Below, piece after piece: positions 14,764 to 23,492 of a DNA stretch of 64,000 bases. The notes under the pieces were generated by a model. That model was not told the DNA's origin, made no database searches, and saw nothing but the letters and a program-made list of their open reading frames with translations. Position numbers and translations under genes: made by a program. The stretch comes from JAPLST01 sp964397565 (GTDB lineage Bacteria > Auribacterota > UBA3054 > JAPLST01), in contig CAYNJC010000021.1 of assembly GCA_964397565.1 (NCBI GenBank), positions 1 to 64,000 of the forward strand, written 5' to 3'. Within the stretch, counting starts at the first letter, position 1. Every line of letters begins with the position of its first letter.

Positions 14764-16794
14764 ATGTTCACGCCTGAACGCATGAGTTTGCTGCAGATCG
14801 TCGTGCTGGACGACGATCTGATCACCGTCTGTGCCGCGCTGGCGCGCCAGAAAGTGCTGCACTTGGTGGATCGCGCGGTGGTTGCGCCCGCCTTGCGCGA
14901 AGGCACCCCGGCCTTTTTCTCGCACGCGCATGCCGCCTTCGAGACTCTCCTAACCCAGCTGGACGGCACCCTTGACTGGCTCGAAGATCAACTGCCTGAT
15001 TTCCCCGATTGCAGTTTGCACCCGCCCATCACGCTGGATCCGCCGCGCGCGCTTGAAGAGCTGACGCCCCAGTACACCGAATGCGCCGAACAACTCGCTC
15101 AACTGCGCGGCGCGCATGACCGCACCCACACCGAGATCACGCGCCTGACGCGCATCACCGATGTTCTGCAAAGCTTTGAGAGCGCCGGTGTGACGTATCA
15201 GCAACTGAACGGCTTCCGCTATTTCGCGTTTCTGGCGGGCACGATGCCGCTACGCTATGTGCACGCCTTGCGCGCAAGTTTGCAGCAAGTGCCGTATCAT
15301 CTTGAAATGCGCCGGCTCGGCGAGCAGGATAGCAGCGTCATTGTGCTGTGTCCCAAAGACATGGCCAGCTCGGTGCGCAACGCACTGCGCAGCGTCTACT
15401 TCAACGAGATCGCTATTCCTGACGAATTTCAAGGCGACGCGCGTCAGGCGTTGGATGACATCGAAGTGCGGCTCTGGACCCTGCGCGAGGAATTGGCGCA
15501 GGTCACCGGCAGGTTGCGCAGCGCTTCCATCGCCGCCGCGCCGCGCGTCGTCGCCTGGCGCAAAGCCGTGCGCGGCAACCTCAAGCTGCTCGAGGCGATG
15601 CAGTTGTTCGGCAAAACGGCACGCACGACCTTTATCAACGGCTGGGCGCCGCGGCGCGATGCGGCGCGGATCGTGGCCGGCCTGCAACAGCTGCTGCACG
15701 AGCGCGTCTTGGTGGAGTTGGCCGAGCCGGAAACAATTGACAGCATAGCCTATGAACTGGTGCATCGCCGCGCCGTGCGCGTCCCCACCAAATTCCGCCA
15801 TCCGTTTTTCCTCAAGGCGTTCGAGGGCTTGGTCACCACCTACGGCATGCCGGAGTACGACGGAATTGATCCCACCTTTTTCGTGGCGGTCACCTTTCTG
15901 ATCATGTTCGGCATGATGTTTGGCGATGTCGGCCAGGGCGCGGGCTTGATCGTGATCGGCCTGCTCATGGCGCGCGCGCGCAGCCTGCCGAAAATCAGGC
16001 CGGCCGGCATGTTGCTGATGGCCACCGGCGCCAGCGCCGTTGTCTTTGGTTTCCTGTTCGGCTCGGTTTTTGGTTTTGAAATCTTGCCGGCCCTCTGGAT
16101 CTCGCCGATGAAGCATGTGCCAACCATGCTGGTCACCGCCATCCTGTTGGGCATCAGCATTCTGTCGCTCGGCATCATTTTGAATGTTATTCAGGCAGTC
16201 GCGCGCAAAGACTTGAAGGAAGCCTGGTTTGGCCAATGGGGCTTGATCAGCGGCATGTTCTATTGGATGGCCCTCGGCATTTTTTACCTGACGGTCGTGC
16301 GCAATGTTGATATTCCGGTCGTGCCGGCCCTGCTGGTGCTGTTCATTCCGATTGTGCTGGTCGTGGTCGGTGATTATTTCTATGCGCGCCTGTTCGGCGA
16401 CCAGACCGGCCCCGCGCCTGCGCCCGACGCGCCCGATGGCACCGGCGAACACTCGCTCGCCGAATTGCTCTTCAAGCCGGTCGAGATTACGCTCAATTTC
16501 GCCACCCACACGATTTCGTTTGTGCGTGTCGGCGCGTTTGGCTTGAATCACGCCTCGCTGATGATGGTGGTGTTTATCCTGGCCAAAATGGGCGGCGAGT
16601 TCAGCGGGCCGGACGCAACGTTTGCCACCAAGACCTCGTACATCATCGCCGTCGTCACCGGCAATATTTTCGTGATGTTGATGGAGGGCATGGTGGTCTT
16701 CATTCAATGTCTGCGCCTTGAATACTACGAATTTTTCTCAAAGTTTTTTGCGGGCGATGGCATCCGCTATCAACCGCTTGAAGTGGAAGAATGA
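14764..16794 (+). CDS. atpI: A/V-type ATPase subunit I (a-subunit)
   Basis: 676-residue stator subunit. The N-terminal ~340 residues form the soluble arm, starting with MSLLQIVVLDDDLITVCAAL; the C-terminal half has seven to eight transmembrane helices beginning at GIDPTFFVAVTFLIMFGMMFGDVGQG, a family signature. The later FATHTISFVRVGAFGLNHAS segment carries the essential arginine that exchanges the ion with the c-ring. It works with subunit K to move H+ or Na+ across the inner membrane. The stop overlaps an ATG at 16791 but subunit K more likely starts at 16818. Confidence 0.93.
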   Translation: MFTPERMSLLQIVVLDDDLITVCAALARQKVLHLVDRAVVAPALREGTPAFFSHAHAAFETLLTQLDGTLDWLEDQLPDFPDCSLHPPITLDPPRALEELTPQYTECAEQLAQLRGAHDRTHTEITRLTRITDVLQSFESAGVTYQQLNGFRYFAFLAGTMPLRYVHALRASLQQVPYHLEMRRLGEQDSSVIVLCPKDMASSVRNALRSVYFNEIAIPDEFQGDARQALDDIEVRLWTLREELAQVTGRLRSASIAAAPRVVAWRKAVRGNLKLLEAMQLFGKTARTTFINGWAPRRDAARIVAGLQQLLHERVLVELAEPETIDSIAYELVHRRAVRVPTKFRHPFFLKAFEGLVTTYGMPEYDGIDPTFFVAVTFLIMFGMMFGDVGQGAGLIVIGLLMARARSLPKIRPAGMLLMATGASAVVFGFLFGSVFGFEILPALWISPMKHVPTMLVTAILLGISILSLGIILNVIQAVARKDLKEAWFGQWGLISGMFYWMALGIFYLTVVRNVDIPVVPALLVLFIPIVLVVVGDYFYARLFGDQTGPAPAPDAPDGTGEHSLAELLFKPVEITLNFATHTISFVRVGAFGLNHASLMMVVFILAKMGGEFSGPDATFATKTSYIIAVVTGNIFVMLMEGMVVFIQCLRLEYYEFFSKFFAGDGIRYQPLEVEE

Positions 16795-16817
16795 ACTCAC
16801 AACCCTTGGAGCCCCCA

Positions 16818-17186
16818 ATGACAAAGCGTCTCTTCGTTAGCAGTTTAGTTTCAAAGGCCCTGATGCTGGCCATGAGCGTCTGCCTCTTCTGGTTTGGCAT
16901 CATGCTGGTCACGACCCCGGTCCAAGCCCAGACAGCCGAGGCGCAGGTGACAACCCAGACGGCCGCGCAGGCGGGCGCGCTCGGCATGAAGTACTTGTCC
17001 GCAGCGCTGGCGGTCGGCATCGGTTCGGTGGCAGCCGGCATTGCGGTCGCCATGGTCGGCTCGGCCGCGATGGGCGCGGTCGCGGAACGGCCGGAGCTGA
17101 TGGGCCGCTCGCTGATCTATGTCGGCTTGGCCGAAGGCATCGCGATTTACGGCGTCGTCGTCGCCATCATGATCTTGATGGGCTGA
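16818..17186 (+). CDS. atpK: A/V-type ATPase subunit K (c-ring proteolipid)
   Basis: 122-residue proteolipid. A hydrophobic N-terminal segment (leader-like, ending TPVQAQ) precedes a single hairpin of two helices: MKYLSAALAVGIGSVAAGIAVA and, after AMGAVAERPELMGRS, VGLAEGIAIYGVVVAIMIL. Glu in GLAEGIAIYG is the ion-binding carboxylate. A single hairpin rather than the doubled form is seen. ATG 16818 is chosen for its TTGGAG ribosome site; ATG 16791 overlaps the atpI stop and adds nine residues. Confidence 0.9.
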   Translation: MTKRLFVSSLVSKALMLAMSVCLFWFGIMLVTTPVQAQTAEAQVTTQTAAQAGALGMKYLSAALAVGIGSVAAGIAVAMVGSAAMGAVAERPELMGRSLIYVGLAEGIAIYGVVVAIMILMG

Positions 17187-17206
17187 GCGCCCAGCCGCCA
17201 TGGCTT

Positions 17207-17241
17207 GTTTTCTGTTTTCCGTTCTCGGTGGTCCGTTGCAG
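17207..17241. repeat. Degenerate heptad tract (atpK-atpF spacer)
   Basis: Five 7-mers: GTTTTCT, GTTTTCC, GTTCTCG, GTGGTCC, GTTGCAG. Lies within the operon, between subunits K and F. Confidence 0.55.
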
Positions 17242-17321
17242 CCACTGACGCACCGGCCACCGACCACCGCCGCGCCCGTTGTGCCTGTGTGGCCGGCATT
17301 GCTGCAACGCGGGATGACGCG

Positions 17322-17627
17322 ATGACCATGCGCGTTGTGGGTGATGTTGTTACCGTCCGTGGCTGGGGTTTTGCCGGCATCGATGGCACGGTCGCCGAGA
17401 CGCCGGAACAGGCGGCCCACGCGATTCGCGCCTACTTGGCTCAGCCCGACATCGGGGTCGTGCTGGTCGCGCAATCGCTGGCGGACCAGCTCGGCGGCGC
17501 CTTCGATGCTTACAAGTTGCGCCGCACCATGCCCTTGGTGCTTAACATTCCCGACAGCACCGGCGCCGGCATGCGCGGCGACGATATTCAAGCGTTGATG
17601 CAATCCGCCCTCGGACTGCACCTGTAA
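17322..17627 (+). CDS. atpF: A/V-type ATPase subunit F
   Basis: 101-residue Rossmann-like central-stalk subunit: RVVGDVVTVRGWGFAGIDG at the N-terminus, IGVVLVAQSLAD in the middle and PLVLNIPDS late, matching subunit F (NtpG). It sits on the rotor with subunit D, which is not encoded in this window. ATG 17322 is the first start that leaves the family N-terminus; the ORF upstream of it to 17205 is repeat-derived. Placed between K and E, unlike the common K-E-C-F order. Confidence 0.85.
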   Translation: MTMRVVGDVVTVRGWGFAGIDGTVAETPEQAAHAIRAYLAQPDIGVVLVAQSLADQLGGAFDAYKLRRTMPLVLNIPDSTGAGMRGDDIQALMQSALGLHL

Positions 17628-17646
17628 CCCATCGAGCATTACGCTG

Positions 17647-18228
17647 ATGATCAACCAGATCTTTGCGGACATTGCCAGCAGCAGCGACAAGGAAGCGCAA
17701 CAATTGGTCGTGCGCGCCACCCGGGTGGCCGAGCGCGAACGCGAGCACGCGCGCGCCGATGCCGCGCAGTTGCTGGCGGCCGCGCAGGCCGCCGCCCAGC
17801 ATGACGCGGCGCTGCAGGAAGAGCGCGCCGGCGCGCGCCGCGCCGCCGATGCCCGCCGCACCGAACTCACCCAGCGCGACCAGTTTGTCAACGACATTCT
17901 GGCCAAGGCACAGGCACGCTTTGCCACGCTGCCACGTGATGAACGCTACACTACCTGGCTGCGCAAGCTCGTGCAGCGCGGCCTGCAGCAGATCGGCGCG
18001 GCGCACGTCGTGCTTGCCTGCAACGCCCGCGATGCAGCCGTCGTGCGCACGCTGCTGACCGCCGGCACGATGACCGTGGCCGAACAGCCCGCACCCATCG
18101 TCGCCGGCGTCATTTTGCACAGTGCCGACGGGCGCGTCACCCTCGATTGCTCGGCCGATGCCTTGCTTGACCAAGCGCGCGATGATTCGCGCGACGACAT
18201 TCTTAACCAACTTCACCTGCCCGAATAA
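17647..18228 (+). CDS. atpE: A/V-type ATPase subunit E (peripheral stalk)
   Basis: 193 residues: an N-terminal coiled coil rich in Ala, Arg and Glu (about 10-95) and a globular C-terminal domain with LRKLVQRGLQQIGAAHVVLACN and GGVILHS-like segment AGVILHSADGRVTLDCS, the typical end of V-ATPase subunit E. It anchors A3B3 to subunit I together with G/H. Nineteen bp after atpF and 23 bp before atpA. Confidence 0.88.
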   Translation: MINQIFADIASSSDKEAQQLVVRATRVAEREREHARADAAQLLAAAQAAAQHDAALQEERAGARRAADARRTELTQRDQFVNDILAKAQARFATLPRDERYTTWLRKLVQRGLQQIGAAHVVLACNARDAAVVRTLLTAGTMTVAEQPAPIVAGVILHSADGRVTLDCSADALLDQARDDSRDDILNQLHLPE

Positions 18229-18251
18229 AATGCGTTATTGGACGCTTGCGG

Positions 18252-20033
18252 ATGGATACACCCATGCAGAACCCTCTCGCTAAAGTCACGCGCATTAACG
18301 GGCCGGCTGTCTTCGCCTCCGGCACCAGCGCCATGCGCATCGGCGACCAAGTCTTGGTCGGCGACCAGAATTTGATGGGCGAAATTATCAGGCAGGATGG
18401 CGATGTCGCCACGATTCAGGTCTACGAGGACACCACCGGCCTGCAACCGGGCGCGCCGGTCGTCGGCACCGGCCGGCAATTGTCGGTCGAACTCGGCCCC
18501 GGCTTGCTGCGCAGCATTTACGACGGCATCCAACGCCCGCTCGATAAAATCTATGCCATCTCGAAAACCTTCATTGCGCGCGGCATTGTCGTGCCCAGTC
18601 TGGATCGCGCCACGCGCTGGCATTTTGTCCCGACGCGCAAGGTCGGCGACGCGCTCGGCCCCAACAGCATTCTCGGCACGGTCAAGGAAACCGAGCTGAT
18701 CGAGCACCGCATCCTTGTCCCGCCGGATGTGGCCGGCACCCTCAGTGCACTCGTCGCGGAAGGCGAGTATACGCTTGACCAGGTCATCGGATCCGTCAGC
18801 ACCGCCGCGGGCGAAATGCCCCTGCGCATGTTCCACGCCTGGCCGGTGCGCAAGCCGCGCCCGGTCTTCGATCGCCTTGAACCGAATATTCCGCTCTTCA
18901 CCGGCCAGCGGGTGATTGATTTCTTCTTCCCCATCGCGCGCGGCGGCGCGGCCGCCATCCCCGGCGGCTTCGGCACCGGCAAAACAGTGACCCAACACCA
19001 ACTCGCCAAATGGAGCGATGCCAGTGTCATTATCTACATCGGCTGCGGCGAGCGCGGCAATGAAATGACGCAGGTGCTGCAAGAGTTTCCTGAATTGAAA
19101 GACCCGCGCACCGGCCGGCCGTTGATGGATCGCACCGTGCTGATCGCCAACACCTCGAACATGCCGGTCACCGCCCGCGAAGCCAGTATTTACACGGGCA
19201 TTACCATCGCCGAGTACTACCGCGACATGGGCTATCATGTGGCGGTCATGGCCGATTCGACCTCGCGCTGGGCCGAAGCCTTGCGCGAGATCGGCGGGCG
19301 CCTCGAGGAAATGCCGGCGGAAGAAGGTTATCCCGCCTACCTCGCCAGCCGTCTTGCCGAATTTTACGAGCGCGCCGGCCGCGCCCGCATTGGTAATGCC
19401 GACGACCGGCGCGAAGGTTCGGTGAGCGTCGTCGGCGCAGTCTCGCCCCAAGGCGGCGATTTTTCGGAGCCGGTCACACAGCACACGCGCCGCTTCGTCC
19501 GCTGCTTCTGGGCGCTCGACAAGGCGCTTGCCGCCGCGCGCCATTTTCCCTCGATCAACTGGAACGATTCTTACAGCGAATATACCGGCGACGTCACGCC
19601 CTGGTGGCAGACGGTCAGCAAAGAATTTGACTATCGCACGCTGCGCGAGCGCGCCATGGCCTTGCTGCAGGAGGAGAACAAGCTGCAGCAGATCGTCAAG
19701 CTGGTCGGGCCGGACGCCTTGCCCGATCGGCAGCGCCTGGTGCTCGTCACCGCGCGCCTGCTCAAGGACGGCTTCCTGCAACAAAACGCCTTCAACGCCA
19801 ACGACGTCTATTGCACGCCCGAAAAACAATTGCGCATGATGGATGTCATTTTGTATTTCCACGAGCGCGCCGGCAAGATGATTGAAGAAGGCGTGCCGTG
19901 TGTGCGCATGACCGACCTCGACGTGCTCTCGCACATCATCCGCATGAAGACCGACATTGCCTGCGCCGACGCGGCCGACATCTCAAAGCTGAAAGACGAG
20001 ATTGACTACGTGCTGCAGGGCCTCAAGCGCTAG
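18252..20033 (+). CDS. atpA: A/V-type ATPase catalytic subunit A
   Basis: 593-residue catalytic subunit. N-terminal beta-barrel (KVTRINGPAVFASG), the non-homologous region, then the P-loop PGGFGTGKTVTQ (about 237-248), IGCGERGNEMTQVL, and MADSTSRWAEALREIGGRLEEMPAEEGYPAYLASR, all hallmarks of V-type A subunits. It hydrolyses or makes ATP at the A/B interface. Starts at 18252, 18264 or TTG 18246 are possible. Subunits B and D normally follow directly; here 132 bp of repeat DNA, a MITE and recQ follow instead, so the partner genes must lie elsewhere. Confidence 0.95.
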   Translation: MDTPMQNPLAKVTRINGPAVFASGTSAMRIGDQVLVGDQNLMGEIIRQDGDVATIQVYEDTTGLQPGAPVVGTGRQLSVELGPGLLRSIYDGIQRPLDKIYAISKTFIARGIVVPSLDRATRWHFVPTRKVGDALGPNSILGTVKETELIEHRILVPPDVAGTLSALVAEGEYTLDQVIGSVSTAAGEMPLRMFHAWPVRKPRPVFDRLEPNIPLFTGQRVIDFFFPIARGGAAAIPGGFGTGKTVTQHQLAKWSDASVIIYIGCGERGNEMTQVLQEFPELKDPRTGRPLMDRTVLIANTSNMPVTAREASIYTGITIAEYYRDMGYHVAVMADSTSRWAEALREIGGRLEEMPAEEGYPAYLASRLAEFYERAGRARIGNADDRREGSVSVVGAVSPQGGDFSEPVTQHTRRFVRCFWALDKALAAARHFPSINWNDSYSEYTGDVTPWWQTVSKEFDYRTLRERAMALLQEENKLQQIVKLVGPDALPDRQRLVLVTARLLKDGFLQQNAFNANDVYCTPEKQLRMMDVILYFHERAGKMIEEGVPCVRMTDLDVLSHIIRMKTDIACADAADISKLKDEIDYVLQGLKR

Positions 20034-20053
20034 CACGGACAAACCTGCCCGCC

Positions 20054-20160
20054 GTTTCCGGTATTCGGTATGCAGTGTTCGGCATTCAGGACGTGGCCGC
20101 GCAACGGCATTCCGTGCATGCCTGGTTTGTCCCGCCACTGCCGCAACTCTTGCCACGCAG
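20054..20160 (+). repeat. Left arm of inverted repeat flanking recQ; begins with heptads
   Basis: Begins with heptads GTTTCCG, GTATTCG, GTATGCA, GTGTTCG, GCATTCA, then a ~70-bp block whose reverse complement recurs at 22730-22800 with roughly 80% identity (for example GAACGGCGTTCCG versus CAACGGCATTCCG, and TGGTTTG-CCCGCCAC). It abuts the MITE. Confidence 0.7.
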
Positions 20161-20165
20161 ACATA

Positions 20166-20288
20166 CTAATGAATGCGCTTTCTACTTTGCAGCGTCCTTG
20201 TAGCCGCCCGCGGTGAGGGCGGCTTCTGCAGCCGCGGTCAGCGCCCGCGGCCACAATTGGCATGACACCTAGTAAGCGCATGCATTAG
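20166..20288 (+). mobile_element. MITE copy 2 (complete, 123 bp)
   Basis: Terminal inverted repeats CTAATGAATGCGCTT and AAGCGCATGCATTAG, flanked by TA on the left and CA (probably a mutated TA) on the right. The interior holds GC-rich self-complementary blocks GTAGCCGCCCGCGG and CCGCGGTCAGCGCCCGC. The right end faces recQ. No transposase is encoded. Confidence 0.85.
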
Positions 20289-20292
20289 CAAC

Positions 20293-20334
20293 AGGCTGCT
20301 TGGAATCCCGCCGTTGGCGGGGCTCCAAGCAGCC
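20293..20334. repeat. Large GC hairpin upstream of recQ
   Basis: Near-perfect palindrome: GCTGCTTGGAATCCCGCC pairs with GGCGGGGCTCCAAGCAGC around a short loop. Half-sites of this family (CTGCTTGGAGTCCCGCC) recur at 22570, 22623, 26545, 34512 and in part at 56875. Confidence 0.75.
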
Positions 20335-20373
20335 CTGAACCCCCTCGTGATCTCGCCGCGAGAGCATTTATTG

Positions 20374-20379
20374 TATACT
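20374..20379 (+). promoter_or_regulatory. -10 box of recQ, 7 nt before the ATG
   Basis: TATACT followed by GTTTGCA and ATG 20387. No convincing -35 is seen at 16-18 nt. The spacing predicts a leaderless recQ transcript. Confidence 0.4.
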
Positions 20380-20386
20380 GTTTGCA

Positions 20387-22558
20387 ATGAGCCCGGCCCC
20401 CACCAACACGCATGACCGTGCCCCGCGCACACAGAGCCCGGCCGTGGCCGCGCTCACGCGCCATTTTGGATTCCGTACCTTTCTCGACGGCCAGGAACGC
20501 GCGGTACGCGCGATTCTCGAGGGCAGCGACACCCTCATTGTCATGCCCACCGGCGGCGGCAAATCGCTGTGCTACCAGTTGCCCGCCATGGTGCTCGAAG
20601 GCCTTACCATCGTCGTCTCGCCCTTGATTGCCCTGATGAAAGACCAGGTGGATGGCCTGACCGCCAAGGGCGTGCCGGCAACCTTTATCAATTCTGCGCT
20701 GGACGCGCGCGAAATTGACCGGCGCATCGAGCGCATGCGGCGCGGTGACTATCGCTTGGTGTACATTGCGCCCGAGCGTTTCAAGAGCGCGCGCTTTGTG
20801 CAGGCGCTCGCGCCGCTGTCCGTGGCGCTGTTCGCGGTGGACGAAGCGCATTGCATTTCGCAATGGGGGCACGATTTCCGTCCGGATTATTTGCGCCTCA
20901 AAGCGGTCCTGGCGCAGCTGGGCCAGCCTCAGGTCGCGGCGCTCACGGCCACTGCCACGCCGGAAGTGCGCGACGACATTCTGGTGCAACTTGGGCTCGG
21001 TGTGGATGGCCGGAACGCGCCGCAGGTGCTGGTGTCGGGCTTTGCGCGCGGGAATCTGACGCTGGTCGTCTCACGCGTTAGAACTGCCGCAGAAAAGCTC
21101 GCCCGCATCAGTGCGGCCGCCGCCGCGGTGGGCAGCGGCATTGTCTACTGCGCCACACGCAAGAACGTCGAGCGGGTGGCCCAGTCGCTCCGCAACGCCG
21201 GCGTGCGCTGCATCGCGTATCATGCCGGCATGACGGATGAGCAGCGCAGCGCCGCCCAGGATGCCTTCATGCGCGGCGACATTCCCCTGGCGGTTGCCAC
21301 CAACGCGCTCGGCATGGGCGTGGATCGCGCGGATGTCCGCTGCGTCATCCACCATGACATTCCCGGCAGTGTCGAGGCCTACTACCAGGAAGCCGGCCGT
21401 GCCGGCCGCGATGGCGAACCGGCGTGGTGCGAGCTGCTCTACAACTATGCCGACGTGCGCACCCAGGAGTTTTTCGTGGCCGGCGCCAATCCGGGCCGCG
21501 CGGATATTGCGCGGGTGTATGCGACCCTGCAGTTTTTGTGCGCCAATGGTTCGATTGAAATGCCGATCACGCGGATTGCGGAGCTGATCGGCAAGACGTG
21601 CAACTCCATGGCGGTGGGCGGCGCGCTGCATGTGCTTGAAAAAGCCGGCGCGATTCAGCGCGAGTACGCCCAGGGCAGCCGCACGCACACCACCCACCTG
21701 GTCACACCGGTGCAGCCGCTGGCTGCCTTGGCCATTGATTTTGACCGTCTCGAGGCCAAGCGCCGCCGCGATGATGAAAAACTTAGACGCATGATTTCTT
21801 ACGCCGAGCACAATGGCTGCCGGCATGGGTTCATCCTCAATTACTTTGGTGACCTTGATGCGCCCGAACATTGCGCCACCTGCGACTATTGCCTTGCCCA
21901 CCGCCAGTCCGCCGCACGCTTGCCCACCGAAGACGAGCAGCTCGCCGTGCGCAAGGCACTTAGCTGCATCGCGCGGCTCGACGGCTGTTATGGCCGCGGC
22001 CGTATCGCGCAGGTGCTGGTTGGCTCGCGCGCCAAGGAGGTGCTCGACGCCGGCCTCGATCAACTGACCACCTACGCCTTGCTGGCCGATGAAGGCAGCG
22101 AGTACGTCTGGGAACTGCTCGACGCGCTGATCGCCGCCAGCTGCATTGCCGTCAGCACAGGCAAGTATCCAACCTTGTCACTGACGCCCCTCGGCCACGA
22201 CGTGATGCACGCCCGCAGCGATCTGGCGCTGGCCTTGCCGGACGCGCCGCGCGCGCGGCCGGCACGGGTGCGTGACCGCCGGGCGGCAGGCCACACCGCT
22301 GCGCCCACCGAAGATGCGGACAGCACCACGCTGCTGCACGCCCTGCGCGCCTGGCGGCGCGATGAAGCGGCCGCGCGCGGCGTGCCAGCCTTCCACATTT
22401 ATACTGAGAACACCTTGCACGAACTCGCCCTGCACAAGCCACAGACGAATCTTGCGTTGCTGAACATACGCGGCATTGGGCCCGCAAAAGCCCGCCAGTT
22501 CGGCGCGGCAACAGTGGAGATCATCCGCGCCAAATGCTCTCGCGGCGAGAGCATTTAA
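20387..22558 (+). CDS. recQ: ATP-dependent DNA helicase RecQ
   Basis: 723-residue 3'-5' DNA helicase for recombination and repair. Motif 0/I: FGFRTFLDGQERAV and MPTGGGKSLCYQ (Lys59); motif II DEAH at 152-155 with the aromatic loop HCISQWGHDFRPDY; motif VI QEAGRAGRDG; the zinc-binding set around CRHGFILNYFGD and HCATCDYC; an RQC winged helix; and an HRDC-like C-terminus (LLHALRAWRRDEAAARGVPAF...LLNIRGIGPAKARQFG). Domain order and length are normal. It stands alone between inverted repeats; its last codons and stop form a perfect palindrome at 22532-22556. A possible partner is the SSB-tip protein at 5.7 kb. Confidence 0.95.
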   Translation: MSPAPTNTHDRAPRTQSPAVAALTRHFGFRTFLDGQERAVRAILEGSDTLIVMPTGGGKSLCYQLPAMVLEGLTIVVSPLIALMKDQVDGLTAKGVPATFINSALDAREIDRRIERMRRGDYRLVYIAPERFKSARFVQALAPLSVALFAVDEAHCISQWGHDFRPDYLRLKAVLAQLGQPQVAALTATATPEVRDDILVQLGLGVDGRNAPQVLVSGFARGNLTLVVSRVRTAAEKLARISAAAAAVGSGIVYCATRKNVERVAQSLRNAGVRCIAYHAGMTDEQRSAAQDAFMRGDIPLAVATNALGMGVDRADVRCVIHHDIPGSVEAYYQEAGRAGRDGEPAWCELLYNYADVRTQEFFVAGANPGRADIARVYATLQFLCANGSIEMPITRIAELIGKTCNSMAVGGALHVLEKAGAIQREYAQGSRTHTTHLVTPVQPLAALAIDFDRLEAKRRRDDEKLRRMISYAEHNGCRHGFILNYFGDLDAPEHCATCDYCLAHRQSAARLPTEDEQLAVRKALSCIARLDGCYGRGRIAQVLVGSRAKEVLDAGLDQLTTYALLADEGSEYVWELLDALIAASCIAVSTGKYPTLSLTPLGHDVMHARSDLALALPDAPRARPARVRDRRAAGHTAAPTEDADSTTLLHALRAWRRDEAAARGVPAFHIYTENTLHELALHKPQTNLALLNIRGIGPAKARQFGAATVEIIRAKCSRGESI
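22532..22556. repeat. Palindrome covering the recQ 3' end
   Basis: AAATGCTCTCG and CGAGAGCATTT arms around CGG. The half GAGAGCATTTA is also present just before recQ at 20360-20370. It can act as a stem-loop at the end of the mRNA; no T-tract follows, so a rho-independent terminator is not claimed. Confidence 0.6.
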
Positions 22559-22837
22559 GGATTCAGGGCTGCTTGGAGTCCCGCCAACGGCGGGATTCAG
22601 GGTTCAGGTACTTGCCACCTGCTGCTTGGAGTCCCGGCAGCGGCGGGATCACTCGCTACCTACTACCGATGTACCGATCACTGATTACTGATCACTGATC
22701 ACAAGTTCTGCCTTCGTGGCTTCGGTACTGCGTGGCGACAATTGCTGCTGTGGCGGGTCAAACCAAGCATACGCGGAACGCCGTTCCGCGGCTACGTGCT
22801 GAATACTGCTTACCGAACACCGAATGCCCAACACCGC
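22559..22837. other. Repeat-filled recQ-nitroreductase spacer
   Basis: Contains two half-sites CTGCTTGGAGTCCCG (22570, 22622), a heptad tract at 22664-22705 (CTACCGA, TGTACCG, ATCACTG, ATTACTG, ATCACTG, ATCACAA), the right arm of the recQ-flanking inverted repeat (22730-22800) and another heptad tract from 22803 that runs into the end of the nitroreductase gene. No gene seen. Confidence 0.6.
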
Positions 22838-23491
22838 TTACTGACTCAACACCGGTGCCCCGACCGGCACCAAGTACAGAATGCGTGTGTCTTTGGGCAC
22901 CTGCAGCAGCGTCGCTGCTGCCTGTTCGTCGAACGCGCCCACCGCCACCGTGCCCAAGCCAAGCTCGACCGCTTTCAACATCACATTTTGGGTCGCGTGC
23001 CCCATTTCCATGTGGATGTACATCAGGCCGCGCTCGCCGTAGCGCTTGGTGGTGCGCTCGCACACGGCGCCAAATATAACAATTGCCGGCGCGTACGCCA
23101 CACAGGGTTGGCCCAGTGCCGCCACGCCCAGCGCGCGCCGCACGTCGTTTGTTTGCAGCTGCGTCAGCGTGTGCTTGGCCGGCTTGTAGTGGAACACGCC
23201 GCGCTCGTTGGCGACATACAGTTCCAGCGGGTAGAGCGCGCCGGCCGAGGGCGCCGCACGCAAGCCATGCGGTGAGGTGATGCCCTGCGCGGCCCACAGC
23301 AGCGCGCCTAGCTTGTCGAGTGGCACGGGCTCTTTGGTAAATTCGCGCACCGAGCGCCGTTTGAGGATGAGCTTTGTCAGCGGGCTGGCCGCATGATCGG
23401 CAGGCATGGGCAAAGGAAGTTCCATGGCAGTATTGGTAGCAGCAATGACGGCCGCCGCGGCCACGGCAAGACTCCAAATAATCTTGCGCAT
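22838..23491 (-). CDS. SagB-type nitroreductase, exported
   Basis: 217-residue flavin enzyme of the nitroreductase superfamily, SagB-like group: LILKRRSVREFTKEPVPLDKLGALLWAAQG (FMN-binding RRSxR motif), APSAGALYPLELYV, and the late GHATQNVMLKAVELGLGTVAVGAF. ATG 23491 lies one base after the nspC stop and gives an N-terminal hydrophobic segment (IIWSLAVAAAAVIAA), so it is probably exported or membrane-anchored. Substrate is unknown; SagB enzymes oxidise azoline rings in peptide toxins, but no such peptide operon is visible, and many SagB-like proteins have other roles. Confidence 0.8.
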   Translation of the reverse strand: MRKIIWSLAVAAAAVIAATNTAMELPLPMPADHAASPLTKLILKRRSVREFTKEPVPLDKLGALLWAAQGITSPHGLRAAPSAGALYPLELYVANERGVFHYKPAKHTLTQLQTNDVRRALGVAALGQPCVAYAPAIVIFGAVCERTTKRYGERGLMYIHMEMGHATQNVMLKAVELGLGTVAVGAFDEQAAATLLQVPKDTRILYLVPVGAPVLSQ

Positions 23492-23492
23492 T

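Noticed and set aside
15250..16707. 485-codon minus-strand ORF
   Set aside because: Shadow of atpI: His/Gln/Arg-rich, no domain.
20034..20386. Displaced atpB start after atpA
   Set aside because: Read in all frames; only repeats and a MITE, no ATPase-like sequence.
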